In this document: positions 41,786 to 49,710 of the stretch, one piece after another
Numbering within the stretch: position 1 is the first letter of the stretch
Layout: each line of letters starts with the position of its first letter
Origin: Wandonia haliotis
GTDB lineage: Bacteria > Bacteroidota > Bacteroidia > Flavobacteriales_D > Crocinitomicaceae
Assembly (NCBI RefSeq): GCF_039523435.1
Contig: NZ_BAAAFH010000003.1
Span: 434,001-498,000 of the forward strand
Length of the DNA: 64,000 nucleotides
Direction of reading: 5' to 3'
Made by a program: the position numbers and the translations under genes
The notes under the pieces: model-generated
Database searches by the model: none
What the model was told of the DNA's origin: nothing
Seen by the model: the letters and a program-made list of their open reading frames with translations, nothing else

Positions 41786-43186
41786 TTACAATTCGAAACT
41801 TTCACCCATTTCAGGAATGAATATAGCGGAAAAACCTGCTTCTTCGAGGTGTTTTTTGAAGGAGGTTTGTGCATCAGGATCTCCGTGCACCAAAAACAGT
41901 TTTTTGATTTTATCCGGTTGCTGACAGGATAAATAGTGGATCATTTCTTTATAATCACCATGAGCACTGAGAGAAGTGATCATTCGGATTTCTGCTTTTA
42001 CTCTTTTGGTTTCTCCAAATATGGTAACTTCTTTCTCTCCCCGTTGAAGCTTTCCGCCCAGCGACATAGGTTCTGCGTACCCGACAAAAAGAAGTGTAGT
42101 TGAAGGATCTTCTATTCCGTGAAATATGTGGTGCTTCACTCTTCCTGCGTCTGCCATACCCGAAGCAGAAATAATTACGCAGGGTTCTTTGGAGAAATTA
42201 AGCGCCTGTGAATCTTCTTTGCGTTTTATATAGGTTAATTTCCGGAATCCGAACGCATCGGATCTGGATGCTGCAAATCGTTGAACTTCTCTGTTGAGCA
42301 GGTGGCTGAAATCACGGGTAATATTGGTTGCATCTGTCGCGAGCGGACTGTCTACATAAATCTTAACATCCGGGAGAAGTCCATACAGGTCAAGTTTATT
42401 CAGGGCAAATACAATTTCCTGAGTCCGTCCCAGACTAAATGCAGGAATGATGAGCTTTCCCCGTTTGCGTTTGAGTGTATCGATAACAGCTTCGAGCAAC
42501 TCCTGTTCTGCATCCTCATTACGATTATGTAAACGATCACCATAAGTTGATTCACAAATAACATAATCTGCAGCAGGAGGACATTCAGGATCCCTGATAA
42601 GTGATGTATTGAAGCGTCCGATATCTCCTGTAAACAATAAGGTAGACTTTTCACTGATTTCATCTATTTCCAGATAAACCGCAGCACTGCCCAAAATATG
42701 TCCATTGGGTATAAAAGTCGCATCTACTCCCGGAGCCACGTTAAACTTTTCATGGGTGTCAATGACCTCAAATTGATTGAGGGCAATATCTACATCTGCT
42801 AGTGTGTATAGTGGTTCATAGGCATCTTTTCCGGTTCTTCCTTTCCTTTTGTTGGAATATCTGACATCTGCCTCCTGAATAAAAGCACTGTCGCGAAGCA
42901 TAATTTCACATAGCGCGTAAGTGGCAGGTGTACAATATATTTTGCCTTCGTAGCCGTCTTTTACAAATTTTGGAATCAGACCGGAATGGTCTATATGAGC
43001 ATGCGACAGGATTAGTGCATTTACTTTTTTCGGATCGATAATCTCACTTGCATTCAGAGAATAGGTGTCTTTTCCAAGTCCCTGATACATTCCATAATCT
43101 AAAAGTACGGTCGTGTTGTCCCAAAGTTGTAGGATGTGTTTACTTCCTGTTACTGTTTTCGCTGCACCTGCAAATTTTACTTTCAT
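41786..43186 (-). CDS. Metallo-beta-lactamase/beta-CASP RNA hydrolase-like protein
   Basis: 466 residues. MBL motif HAHIDHSG with H62, H64, D66, H67, further ligand strands FIPNGHILGSAAVYL and LLFTGDIGR, and beta-CASP motifs KLIIPAFSLGRTQE and CVIISASGMADAGRVKHH. A final RNA-metabolising domain has ITSLSAHGDYKEM and LVHGDPDAQ. The family includes CPSF-73-like exonucleases/endonucleases of RNA. It stands alone between the regulator and an M28 peptidase. TACCCT-AAAA-AGGGTA just past its stop may be a weak terminator. Confidence 0.93.
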   Translation of the reverse strand: MKVKFAGAAKTVTGSKHILQLWDNTTVLLDYGMYQGLGKDTYSLNASEIIDPKKVNALILSHAHIDHSGLIPKFVKDGYEGKIYCTPATYALCEIMLRDSAFIQEADVRYSNKRKGRTGKDAYEPLYTLADVDIALNQFEVIDTHEKFNVAPGVDATFIPNGHILGSAAVYLEIDEISEKSTLLFTGDIGRFNTSLIRDPECPPAADYVICESTYGDRLHNRNEDAEQELLEAVIDTLKRKRGKLIIPAFSLGRTQEIVFALNKLDLYGLLPDVKIYVDSPLATDATNITRDFSHLLNREVQRFAASRSDAFGFRKLTYIKRKEDSQALNFSKEPCVIISASGMADAGRVKHHIFHGIEDPSTTLLFVGYAEPMSLGGKLQRGEKEVTIFGETKRVKAEIRMITSLSAHGDYKEMIHYLSCQQPDKIKKLFLVHGDPDAQTSFKKHLEEAGFSAIFIPEMGESFEL

Positions 43187-43251
43187 TCCTGTTCCTTGAT
43201 GTTTAAGACCCGAACTATAAATATACGAACAATAACTGTAACGGCTTGTAC

Positions 43252-44493
43252 TTAAAATCGGCTTACAAAATCAAGAAGAAGTTGACGAACACTCATAAAA
43301 GAGTTCATGTCTATATGATCCGCTTTGTCTTCAGGGACATGATAATGTTTGTTATCACCGGATGAGTAGATGAAAAAACAAGGTACATTATTTATATAAA
43401 ACCAATGGTGATCACTATTAGCAGATGAAGAGCGGGCTTTGACAGCAGGAATATATTTTCCGGATGTATTTGCTTCCTGTAATAGGCTAAATTGATCAGG
43501 AAATTCTTTACCATTGACAACGGTAATGTTCTCCTGTGCACCACCTAATATATCCAGGTTGATCAGGAAATCGATTGTATTTAACTTAATCAAAGGATGC
43601 TCAACAAAATACTTTGAACCCAGCAGGGCTACTTCTTCTCCGGCAAAGGCAATAAACAGGTAACGGGTACTCTCTTGTTTGTTCTGTATGAGTTGGCTGG
43701 CAATAGAAAGCAGCATAGTAGTACCCGATGCATTGTCATTAGCTCCCGGAAAATAAGTTTCTTGTCCCATTTTTCCCAGGTGATCATAATGGGCTGTAAA
43801 AACAAGAGTGCGTTTTGCTTTTCCTTTGGAAGGAATTTGTGCAATGACATTTCGTGCGATGTGCTTTTTAAAATGTGCTTCTATCTCAAATTCAATTTTC
43901 CCTTCTTCGTAGCTGGTCGTATTGATTTCAATAACAGGATTTCGAAGCTGATTTTGCGCCAGATACCAACTCAGATGATCCGATAACAAAACAACAGGTG
44001 CGATATCCGCCAGGGCAATGGCAGTTTGTTTTAACATTGCTAATGTGTCCCGATCGGTAACCCCGGATGGGTCTAACACAGGGATCAGTCTTTTCTCACG
44101 AATATCAACAAGATGAGCTTTTAATTCCCCGGAGAGTAATTCCTGTATGGTAAATCGTTTGGATTGGCAACTAACTTTAGCACTTCCTGATGCAGGATCA
44201 ATCAGAAATTCAACTCCGGGCTGCAGAGGCTTGCCGTTGATGGAGACAGAAAGAGCACCGGGAAAGGTGTTTATATCAAAAGGGAAAGATTGAAAAAAGC
44301 TTTTGCCGACAGGTTGTAAGCCTAAAGATTCAAATTCACGGGCTAAAAATTCAGCCGCGAGACTGTCCCCACGGTCCACATAACCTCTTCCCCCCAGTTC
44401 TTCGGAACAAAGTGTTTCAAGCACTCGTTTTTCCATTTGTTGACCATGACCAACAAAGACAAAGAACAGTAGTAGTGGCAGTAATTTATACAT
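43252..44493 (-). CDS. Secreted M28-family zinc aminopeptidase-like protein
   Basis: 413 residues with a signal peptide (to about residue 18, VFVGHGQ). The M28 catalytic domain has the zinc ligands in VFTAHYDHLGKMG, GANDNASGTTML, FIAFAGEEVALLGSKYF and the late histidine in DNKHYHVPEDKADHI. A protease-associated-like insert lies between about 100 and 200. It probably trims peptides in the periplasm or outside. Its first codons overlap the end of the upstream acidic protein gene by 8 nt. Confidence 0.9.
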   Translation of the reverse strand: MYKLLPLLLFFVFVGHGQQMEKRVLETLCSEELGGRGYVDRGDSLAAEFLAREFESLGLQPVGKSFFQSFPFDINTFPGALSVSINGKPLQPGVEFLIDPASGSAKVSCQSKRFTIQELLSGELKAHLVDIREKRLIPVLDPSGVTDRDTLAMLKQTAIALADIAPVVLLSDHLSWYLAQNQLRNPVIEINTTSYEEGKIEFEIEAHFKKHIARNVIAQIPSKGKAKRTLVFTAHYDHLGKMGQETYFPGANDNASGTTMLLSIASQLIQNKQESTRYLFIAFAGEEVALLGSKYFVEHPLIKLNTIDFLINLDILGGAQENITVVNGKEFPDQFSLLQEANTSGKYIPAVKARSSSANSDHHWFYINNVPCFFIYSSGDNKHYHVPEDKADHIDMNSFMSVRQLLLDFVSRF

Positions 44494-45259
44494 ATAAACG
44501 TTCTACGAATTCGTAAAAATGTTCAACATCCTTGCTTTCCATATCCCAGCTGTATTCAGCTTCATATTTTTTGAGGAGACCAATAGCAATATCACGTGAA
44601 GCAGAGCTATCAAGTTCCTGAACCGCATTTCTGAATGCTTCATTGTTTCCACTAAATAGTCCTTGCGAAAAACGAATCCTGTCGTTAAGCGTAAATGTAC
44701 TGCCGAGTGAATCAATCCGGGTGAGTTTTAATTTGTCGGCAAGGCGGTTGGAATTACTTTGTTCACTAAGTCTTTCAAGTAGAGATTCCGGTTCTTTTGC
44801 GGATTCTGAGACAGGGGATTGATTCGTAAGAAATGTCTCCGGTTGTCTTGAGTCCCCGGTTATTTGTTCTTCCGGTTGGGAATCAGATTCAACTTCAGAA
44901 GTTTCAGAAACTGTATTTTCTGCTTTTGTCTGTTCTTCTTCGATTTCTTCGAAAAGAGAGAAAGTAAAGGGTTCTGTTTCTTTTTCCGGCGTTTCTACCT
45001 GAGGAATAATGATCTCTTCTTCGACCTCTTTCTGTTCGGGTGCAGAAGATTCCGGTTCAATTGGTGTTTGGGTTTCTTCCTGCTTGCCGGTATGCTGTTC
45101 AAATGCTTTATATCGAAGTATCAGCATTCGTTCATATAGCTCTCGTGTATTTTCCAAAAGCGTTTCAAATTCTCTGGGTTCGAGAGCAGAGCTCTTTAGT
45201 GTACTGATTTGGCTTTTTATTTTATCAACCAACTCCTCATTGCTTCCAAATACACTCAT
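44486..45259 (-). CDS. Hypothetical acidic-linker protein
   Basis: 257 residues of a kind conserved in Flavobacteriales but without assigned function. An N-terminal helical domain (about 1-65; LVDKIKSQISTLKSSALEP, RELYERMLILRYKAFEQ) is joined by a long Glu/Pro/Thr-rich linker (about 70-165) to a C-terminal helical domain (about 180-257; LTRIDSLGSTFTLNDRIRFS, RNAVQELDSSASRDIAI). No signal peptide or membrane helix is seen, so it should be cytoplasmic. Divergent from thymidine kinase. Confidence 0.75.
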   Translation of the reverse strand: MSVFGSNEELVDKIKSQISTLKSSALEPREFETLLENTRELYERMLILRYKAFEQHTGKQEETQTPIEPESSAPEQKEVEEEIIIPQVETPEKETEPFTFSLFEEIEEEQTKAENTVSETSEVESDSQPEEQITGDSRQPETFLTNQSPVSESAKEPESLLERLSEQSNSNRLADKLKLTRIDSLGSTFTLNDRIRFSQGLFSGNNEAFRNAVQELDSSASRDIAIGLLKKYEAEYSWDMESKDVEHFYEFVERLYV

Positions 45260-45428
45260 TGTCGCTACTTTTGTATTTTAGTTTTTTGTTCCTGATTCAA
45301 TAACTTGCAAATTTCGGTCCGAATTGTATAAAGACCAAAATTTTTAACCAAATTAGGGATTTATTGAGAGGTAAAATAGAAAACGGGGAAAACTTGTTGG
45401 TAGTCGATTGTTAAAAAAGTAGAGAAAT

Positions 45429-46010
45429 ATGTTTTTGGAAGAATTTCCCGAATGTGGTAAACGACTAGGATGGATTGAAGTGGTTTGTGGTTCCATGTTT
45501 TCTGGAAAAACAGAGGAATTAATCCGACGTATGCGCAGGGCACAGTTTGCTAATCAGCGCCTGATTATTTTTAAGCCGAAAATAGATGATCGGTATGCGG
45601 AAGAGGAGGTTGTGTCACATAAAGGAGAAAGAATACCCGCTGCTGTTGTAAGTTCTTCCGCTGAAATTCTCGAACGGGTAACTAACGAACGAGTTGTTGG
45701 AGTGGATGAAGCCCAGTTTTTTGATATGGAACTACTGGACGTTTGCAATACCCTTGCTGCAAAAGGCATTCGGGTAATATGTGCCGGGTTGGATATGGAT
45801 TATAAAGGAAAACCCTTCGGTCCGATTCCACACTTGTTAGCCGCTGCCGAGTATGTCACAAAAGTCCATGCAATATGTGTTTCCTGCGGAAATCTGGCTC
45901 AGTTTTCACATAGAAAGACCATGGATGAAAATCAGGTGTATCTTGGGGCAACAAAAGAATATGAACCGCTTTGCAGAAGCTGTTTTAACAAAACAAAGAC
46001 ACAACATTGA
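45429..46010 (+). CDS. tdk: Thymidine kinase
   Basis: 193 residues, type II thymidine kinase. Walker A GSMFSGKT at 21-28, DEAQFFD with the Walker B acid, a lasso-type substrate loop near VTKVHAIC and a zinc site built from CVSC and CRSC. It phosphorylates thymidine for salvage. Its stop overlaps the TTG start of the MurF-Alr gene (TTGA), so the two are translated together. Confidence 0.95.
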   Translation: MFLEEFPECGKRLGWIEVVCGSMFSGKTEELIRRMRRAQFANQRLIIFKPKIDDRYAEEEVVSHKGERIPAAVVSSSAEILERVTNERVVGVDEAQFFDMELLDVCNTLAAKGIRVICAGLDMDYKGKPFGPIPHLLAAAEYVTKVHAICVSCGNLAQFSHRKTMDENQVYLGATKEYEPLCRSCFNKTKTQH

Positions 46011-48343
46011 ATCTGAATTATTCCTATAGAGAGTTGGCTGAAGTTTGGGGTGTGGAAATACCGCAGGCAACCGGACAAATTCACTCAGTCAGTATTGACA
46101 CCCGTTCTCTGACAGAAGGAAATGGTGTTTTATTTTTTTGTTTGAAAGGTAAACGCAACGGAATTGATTTTGTCCGGGAAGCTTATGAAAAAGGTTGCCG
46201 CACTTTTGTTGTAGCGGATACGGATTCGATTCCTGCTTTAGAAGGAGCTGTTTTTTTTGTTGTACCTGACGTATTGAAGGCATTGCAGAAACTGGCCGTT
46301 TTTCATCGCAGACAATTTGATCTTCCGGTTATCGGAATTACAGGAAGTGCCGGAAAGACAATAGTGAAAGAATGGCTCTATCATTTCCTGAGAGAAACCT
46401 ATAAAATTGTCCGTAGTCCGAAGAGTTATAATTCACAGATAGGTGTCGCATTATCTGTTCTCGAAATTGCACAGCAACATACGCTGGGAATTTTTGAAGC
46501 CGGGATTTCAACGGTTGGTGAGATGAAATCCCTGGAGGAAATGATTCAGCCAACGTATGGCGTATTTACTGCTTTGGGACAGGCACATGATGATGGTTTT
46601 GAAAGCAGGGATCAAAAATTCCGGGAGAAATCGCGCTTGTTTTTGAATTGTTCCGGTGTTGTTAGTACTGATTACCATTTTAGTGGAGAACATCTGAAAA
46701 ATTCCAACCGAAACGAAGTTATAGTAGAAGAGTCCGGTAATAAAACGTTTCTACAGGTTGAGAATTACGGAACTTTTTATTCAGGACTAAGTGGACGATT
46801 GGAACTGGACAATCTGATCATAACGTTATTGACTTTACGGGAAATGAACTTCCCGTCGGACCAGGTGCAGGAAAAATTGAACTCCCTTCCGGAAATTGTC
46901 ATGCGTATGGAGACAGTTGCCGGAAAAAACGGGAATATACTGATTAATGATTCCTATAATATGGATATGGACGGGCTGGAATATGCACTGGTTCGTCAGA
47001 AAGAAATAGCCGGAGATTCCAAACGGGTTGTCGTACTCGGGTTTGGAGAGGTGTTTCGCGGAGACATTAATGCGGTTAGAGAACTTGTCGGAAGATATAG
47101 TCCGGATGTGTTAATGCTTTGCTCTAAACAGAATAGGGAAGGGCTTCTTTCTTTGGAAGAGGCAGAACAACTTTTGGCTTCCATTACAGAGGCAACGATT
47201 CTTTTTAAAGGAAGTCATAAATCAGGGTTGGCTCCTATGATTAATCGGCTTTCATTGAAACACCATCAGACCTATCTGGAGATTAACAGAAGTGCATTAC
47301 GAAACAATCTGGGGTATTTTAAAGGATTGATTCGTAACGGAGCACGGTTAATGGTTATGGTAAAAGCATCGTCCTATGGTTCGGGAAGTAGAGAAATGGC
47401 AGATTTTCTGGAAAATGAGGGAGTAGATTATCTGGGTGTTGCTTTCGCGGACGAAGGAGTTGAATTACGAAAAGCAGGAGTTGAGTTACCTATTATGGTC
47501 ATGAATACGCATCCGGCAGCTTTTGATGATATCATCCGGTACAGGTTGGAACCGGCAGTTTTTTCCGTTAAACAACTGGACGAATTTACAAGAACCTTGA
47601 TTCTTCATGAAAAGTCCTCTTACCCGGTACATATAAAACTGGAGACCGGGATGAACCGTTTAGGTTTTGTTGAAGAGGAGTTGGAAGAAATGATTACCTA
47701 TTGTAAATCGCAACCTGAAATCCGGGTGAAGAGTGTCTATTCTCATCTGGCAGAGTCAGATAATCCGGACAGATCATTTACCCAAAAGCAAATCGAACGA
47801 TTTGTAAGAAACGCGAATCGTATTCAGTCTGCATTGAATTATAAAGTGGAAAGACATATCTGTAATACATCGGGGATTGTTAACTATCCCGAAGCACACT
47901 TTGATATGGTTCGTCTGGGCATTGGTTTGTTTGGTGTCGGAAAATCTACTGAATTGCAACCGGCAATCAGTCTGAAAACACACATTTCGAAGATTAACAG
48001 ATTGCAACCGGGAGAAACATTAGGTTATAACCGGGAACATGTAGCAACAAAGGAACAGGAAGTTGCTGTGCTTCCCATTGGATATGCGGACGGAATTCAT
48101 CGTATTTTCGGAAACGGAAAAGCGAGTGTCTGGTTACAGGGAAACCTCGCACCAATAATCGGGAATGTTTGCATGGATATGTGTTTTGTGGATGTAACCG
48201 GAATGAAAGCGGCAATTAATGACGAAGTAGAGCTTTTCGGAATCCACCACAGCATAAATAACTGGGCAACATGGGCAGGGACAATTCCTTACGAGATTCT
48301 AACTTCTCTTTCTACCCGGGTAAAAAGAGTATGGTTGGATTAA
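46007..48343 (+). CDS. Bifunctional MurF / alanine racemase
   Basis: 778 residues from a TTG start that overlaps the tdk stop. The first 420 form a MurF-type ligase (P-loop GITGSAGKT near 110-118; NDSYNMDMDGLEYAL), which adds D-Ala-D-Ala to the UDP-MurNAc tripeptide. The last 370 form a fold-type III alanine racemase with PLP lysine K453 in MVMVKASSYGSG, TGMNRLGF and GYNREHVA. The fusion, common in Bacteroidota, joins making D-Ala with using it. The motif after the lysine is SSYGSG rather than the usual NAYGHG, an unusual but probably tolerated change. Confidence 0.93.
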   Translation: MNLNYSYRELAEVWGVEIPQATGQIHSVSIDTRSLTEGNGVLFFCLKGKRNGIDFVREAYEKGCRTFVVADTDSIPALEGAVFFVVPDVLKALQKLAVFHRRQFDLPVIGITGSAGKTIVKEWLYHFLRETYKIVRSPKSYNSQIGVALSVLEIAQQHTLGIFEAGISTVGEMKSLEEMIQPTYGVFTALGQAHDDGFESRDQKFREKSRLFLNCSGVVSTDYHFSGEHLKNSNRNEVIVEESGNKTFLQVENYGTFYSGLSGRLELDNLIITLLTLREMNFPSDQVQEKLNSLPEIVMRMETVAGKNGNILINDSYNMDMDGLEYALVRQKEIAGDSKRVVVLGFGEVFRGDINAVRELVGRYSPDVLMLCSKQNREGLLSLEEAEQLLASITEATILFKGSHKSGLAPMINRLSLKHHQTYLEINRSALRNNLGYFKGLIRNGARLMVMVKASSYGSGSREMADFLENEGVDYLGVAFADEGVELRKAGVELPIMVMNTHPAAFDDIIRYRLEPAVFSVKQLDEFTRTLILHEKSSYPVHIKLETGMNRLGFVEEELEEMITYCKSQPEIRVKSVYSHLAESDNPDRSFTQKQIERFVRNANRIQSALNYKVERHICNTSGIVNYPEAHFDMVRLGIGLFGVGKSTELQPAISLKTHISKINRLQPGETLGYNREHVATKEQEVAVLPIGYADGIHRIFGNGKASVWLQGNLAPIIGNVCMDMCFVDVTGMKAAINDEVELFGIHHSINNWATWAGTIPYEILTSLSTRVKRVWLD

Positions 48344-48344
48344 T

Positions 48345-48710
48345 TTAGAGAAATCCTAATTCTAACTTTGCTTCTTCACTCATCATGTCTTTGTCCCATG
48401 GTGGGTCGAAGACGATTTGTACCGTACAGGATTCAACCTCTTCGATTGCGGCAACTTTATCTTCCACCTCTTTCGGCATTGTTTCAGCCACAGGACAGTT
48501 CGGAGAAGTTAACGTCATATCAATGGCAACTTGTTTCTTGTCATCGATTTTAACTTCATAAATCAATCCGAGTTCATAGATGTCTACAGGAATTTCAGGG
48601 TCATATATCGTTTTGAGAATAGAAACGATTTTTTCCTCGAGATCCTGATCAATTGATGAAATCATGCCAAACTTTTTTGCAAAGTTATGTAATCTTGAGC
48701 GAATTTTCAT
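48345..48710 (-). CDS. SufT/MIP18-family (DUF59) Fe-S assembly protein
   Basis: 121 residues. The DUF59 motifs are IYDPEIPVDIYELGLIY, MTLTSPNCPVAETMP and VQIVFDPPWDKDMMSEEAK. Proteins of this type help mature iron-sulfur clusters, in Bacteroidota usually beside suf genes; here it is alone. The stop lies one base from the MurF-Alr stop (convergent). An extension of about 20 residues precedes the domain; an internal ATG at codon 16 (MISSIDQDLEEK) is an alternative start. Confidence 0.87.
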   Translation of the reverse strand: MKIRSRLHNFAKKFGMISSIDQDLEEKIVSILKTIYDPEIPVDIYELGLIYEVKIDDKKQVAIDMTLTSPNCPVAETMPKEVEDKVAAIEEVESCTVQIVFDPPWDKDMMSEEAKLELGFL

Positions 48711-48774
48711 GTTTATCTAAAATGAATCTAAATACAGACAGCAAACAGGGTAGACTATACTATGAATTGTTGAG

Positions 48775-49608
48775 TCAGTAAGCAGAATACCACAGGAAAA
48801 TACCCAATAAAGCGATCAATCCATCAACAAAGTAACCATAAAAATTATGAGGCTGTTGCGGATGTACAAGCTCCAGTATAAGCAAATGAATGGCTACTGT
48901 GATCCAAAAGAATACAGAAAGATAAAACCGGGGAAAGTGATTAGCCAATATGGCAAAGAATAATCCACACAACAGAATGGATAAAATCTTGGAAAATCGC
49001 CACCCCAGTATTTGCGGGAGTGTTTTCTGTTCGGGGTTATCGTAGGGTAAATCCCGGATATCAAAAGGAATAGTTACGGATAAAATATAGAAACACCCGA
49101 TGAGAAAAAGGGTGATACGATCCGGGTGGTGTGCAGCAGGGACGAAAAAAGTCAGAGCAGACCAAACAATTCCTATCAGAAAGAGCTTGCTGTAAGGCAG
49201 ATCCCGCAAAGCAGCTTTTCCGTTATGGTAAGGTATGAAAGGAATGACATAAAGTAAACTGACAATTCCTCCCGAAAGAATTATCCAGAACAAAAAACTA
49301 CTTGAAAAAAAGCCTCCGGTAAAGAAAACAAGGACTGAACCTGTAAGACCGGTCAATGCAAAAAAAGCATGCACGAATTTACTTTGTTTGTATAACAGCG
49401 CCTGAGCCGATTCGGGATGCAGGTAATACTTAACAAAACGGAGTGTGTTATAAATAAACAAAGTGGCAAAGAACAGGAATACACTGTATGTGATGGCTTT
49501 TGGGTATGCATAAAGAGAACCGATGCCCAGAGCAAGCATTGCAGCAGAGAAACTAATGAGTATATTACTTTTCAGAACCAAAAAACAGGTTGTTAAAATA
49601 ATCAACAA
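48775..49608 (-). CDS. UbiA-like polytopic membrane protein
   Basis: 277 residues with eight or nine membrane helices. FDIRDLPYDNPEQKTLPQILG resembles the second Asp-rich motif (DxxxD followed by TLP) of UbiA prenyltransferases. The first Asp-rich motif is not kept (YNTLRFVKYY instead), so catalysis is doubtful. Such shortened UbiA-like proteins are common in Bacteroidota and lack an assigned substrate. It is divergent from gcvP with about 100 bp between the starts. Confidence 0.68.
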   Translation of the reverse strand: MLIILTTCFLVLKSNILISFSAAMLALGIGSLYAYPKAITYSVFLFFATLFIYNTLRFVKYYLHPESAQALLYKQSKFVHAFFALTGLTGSVLVFFTGGFFSSSFLFWIILSGGIVSLLYVIPFIPYHNGKAALRDLPYSKLFLIGIVWSALTFFVPAAHHPDRITLFLIGCFYILSVTIPFDIRDLPYDNPEQKTLPQILGWRFSKILSILLCGLFFAILANHFPRFYLSVFFWITVAIHLLILELVHPQQPHNFYGYFVDGLIALLGIFLWYSAY

Positions 49609-49648
49609 GTTAGCACAAAATAAGACATTATTTATTGAAATGAGAAAG

Positions 49649-49677
49649 TTTGTGCGTTTGCTTTTTCGCTATATTTG
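49649..49677 (+). promoter_or_regulatory. Promoter of gcvP
   Basis: TTTG at 49649-49652, a 17-nt spacer, then TATATTTG at 49670-49677, both matching the Bacteroidota consensus. A possible GcvP start at 49675 would lie inside the -7 element, so the true start must be downstream. Confidence 0.65.
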
Positions 49678-49710
49678 CACTTTAGTTTTTATACACGAAA
49701 ATCCCACTCA

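Noticed and set aside
49675..49710. GcvP start at 49675
   Set aside because: The codon falls inside the -7 promoter element, and homologous P proteins begin at the position of the ATG at 49711.
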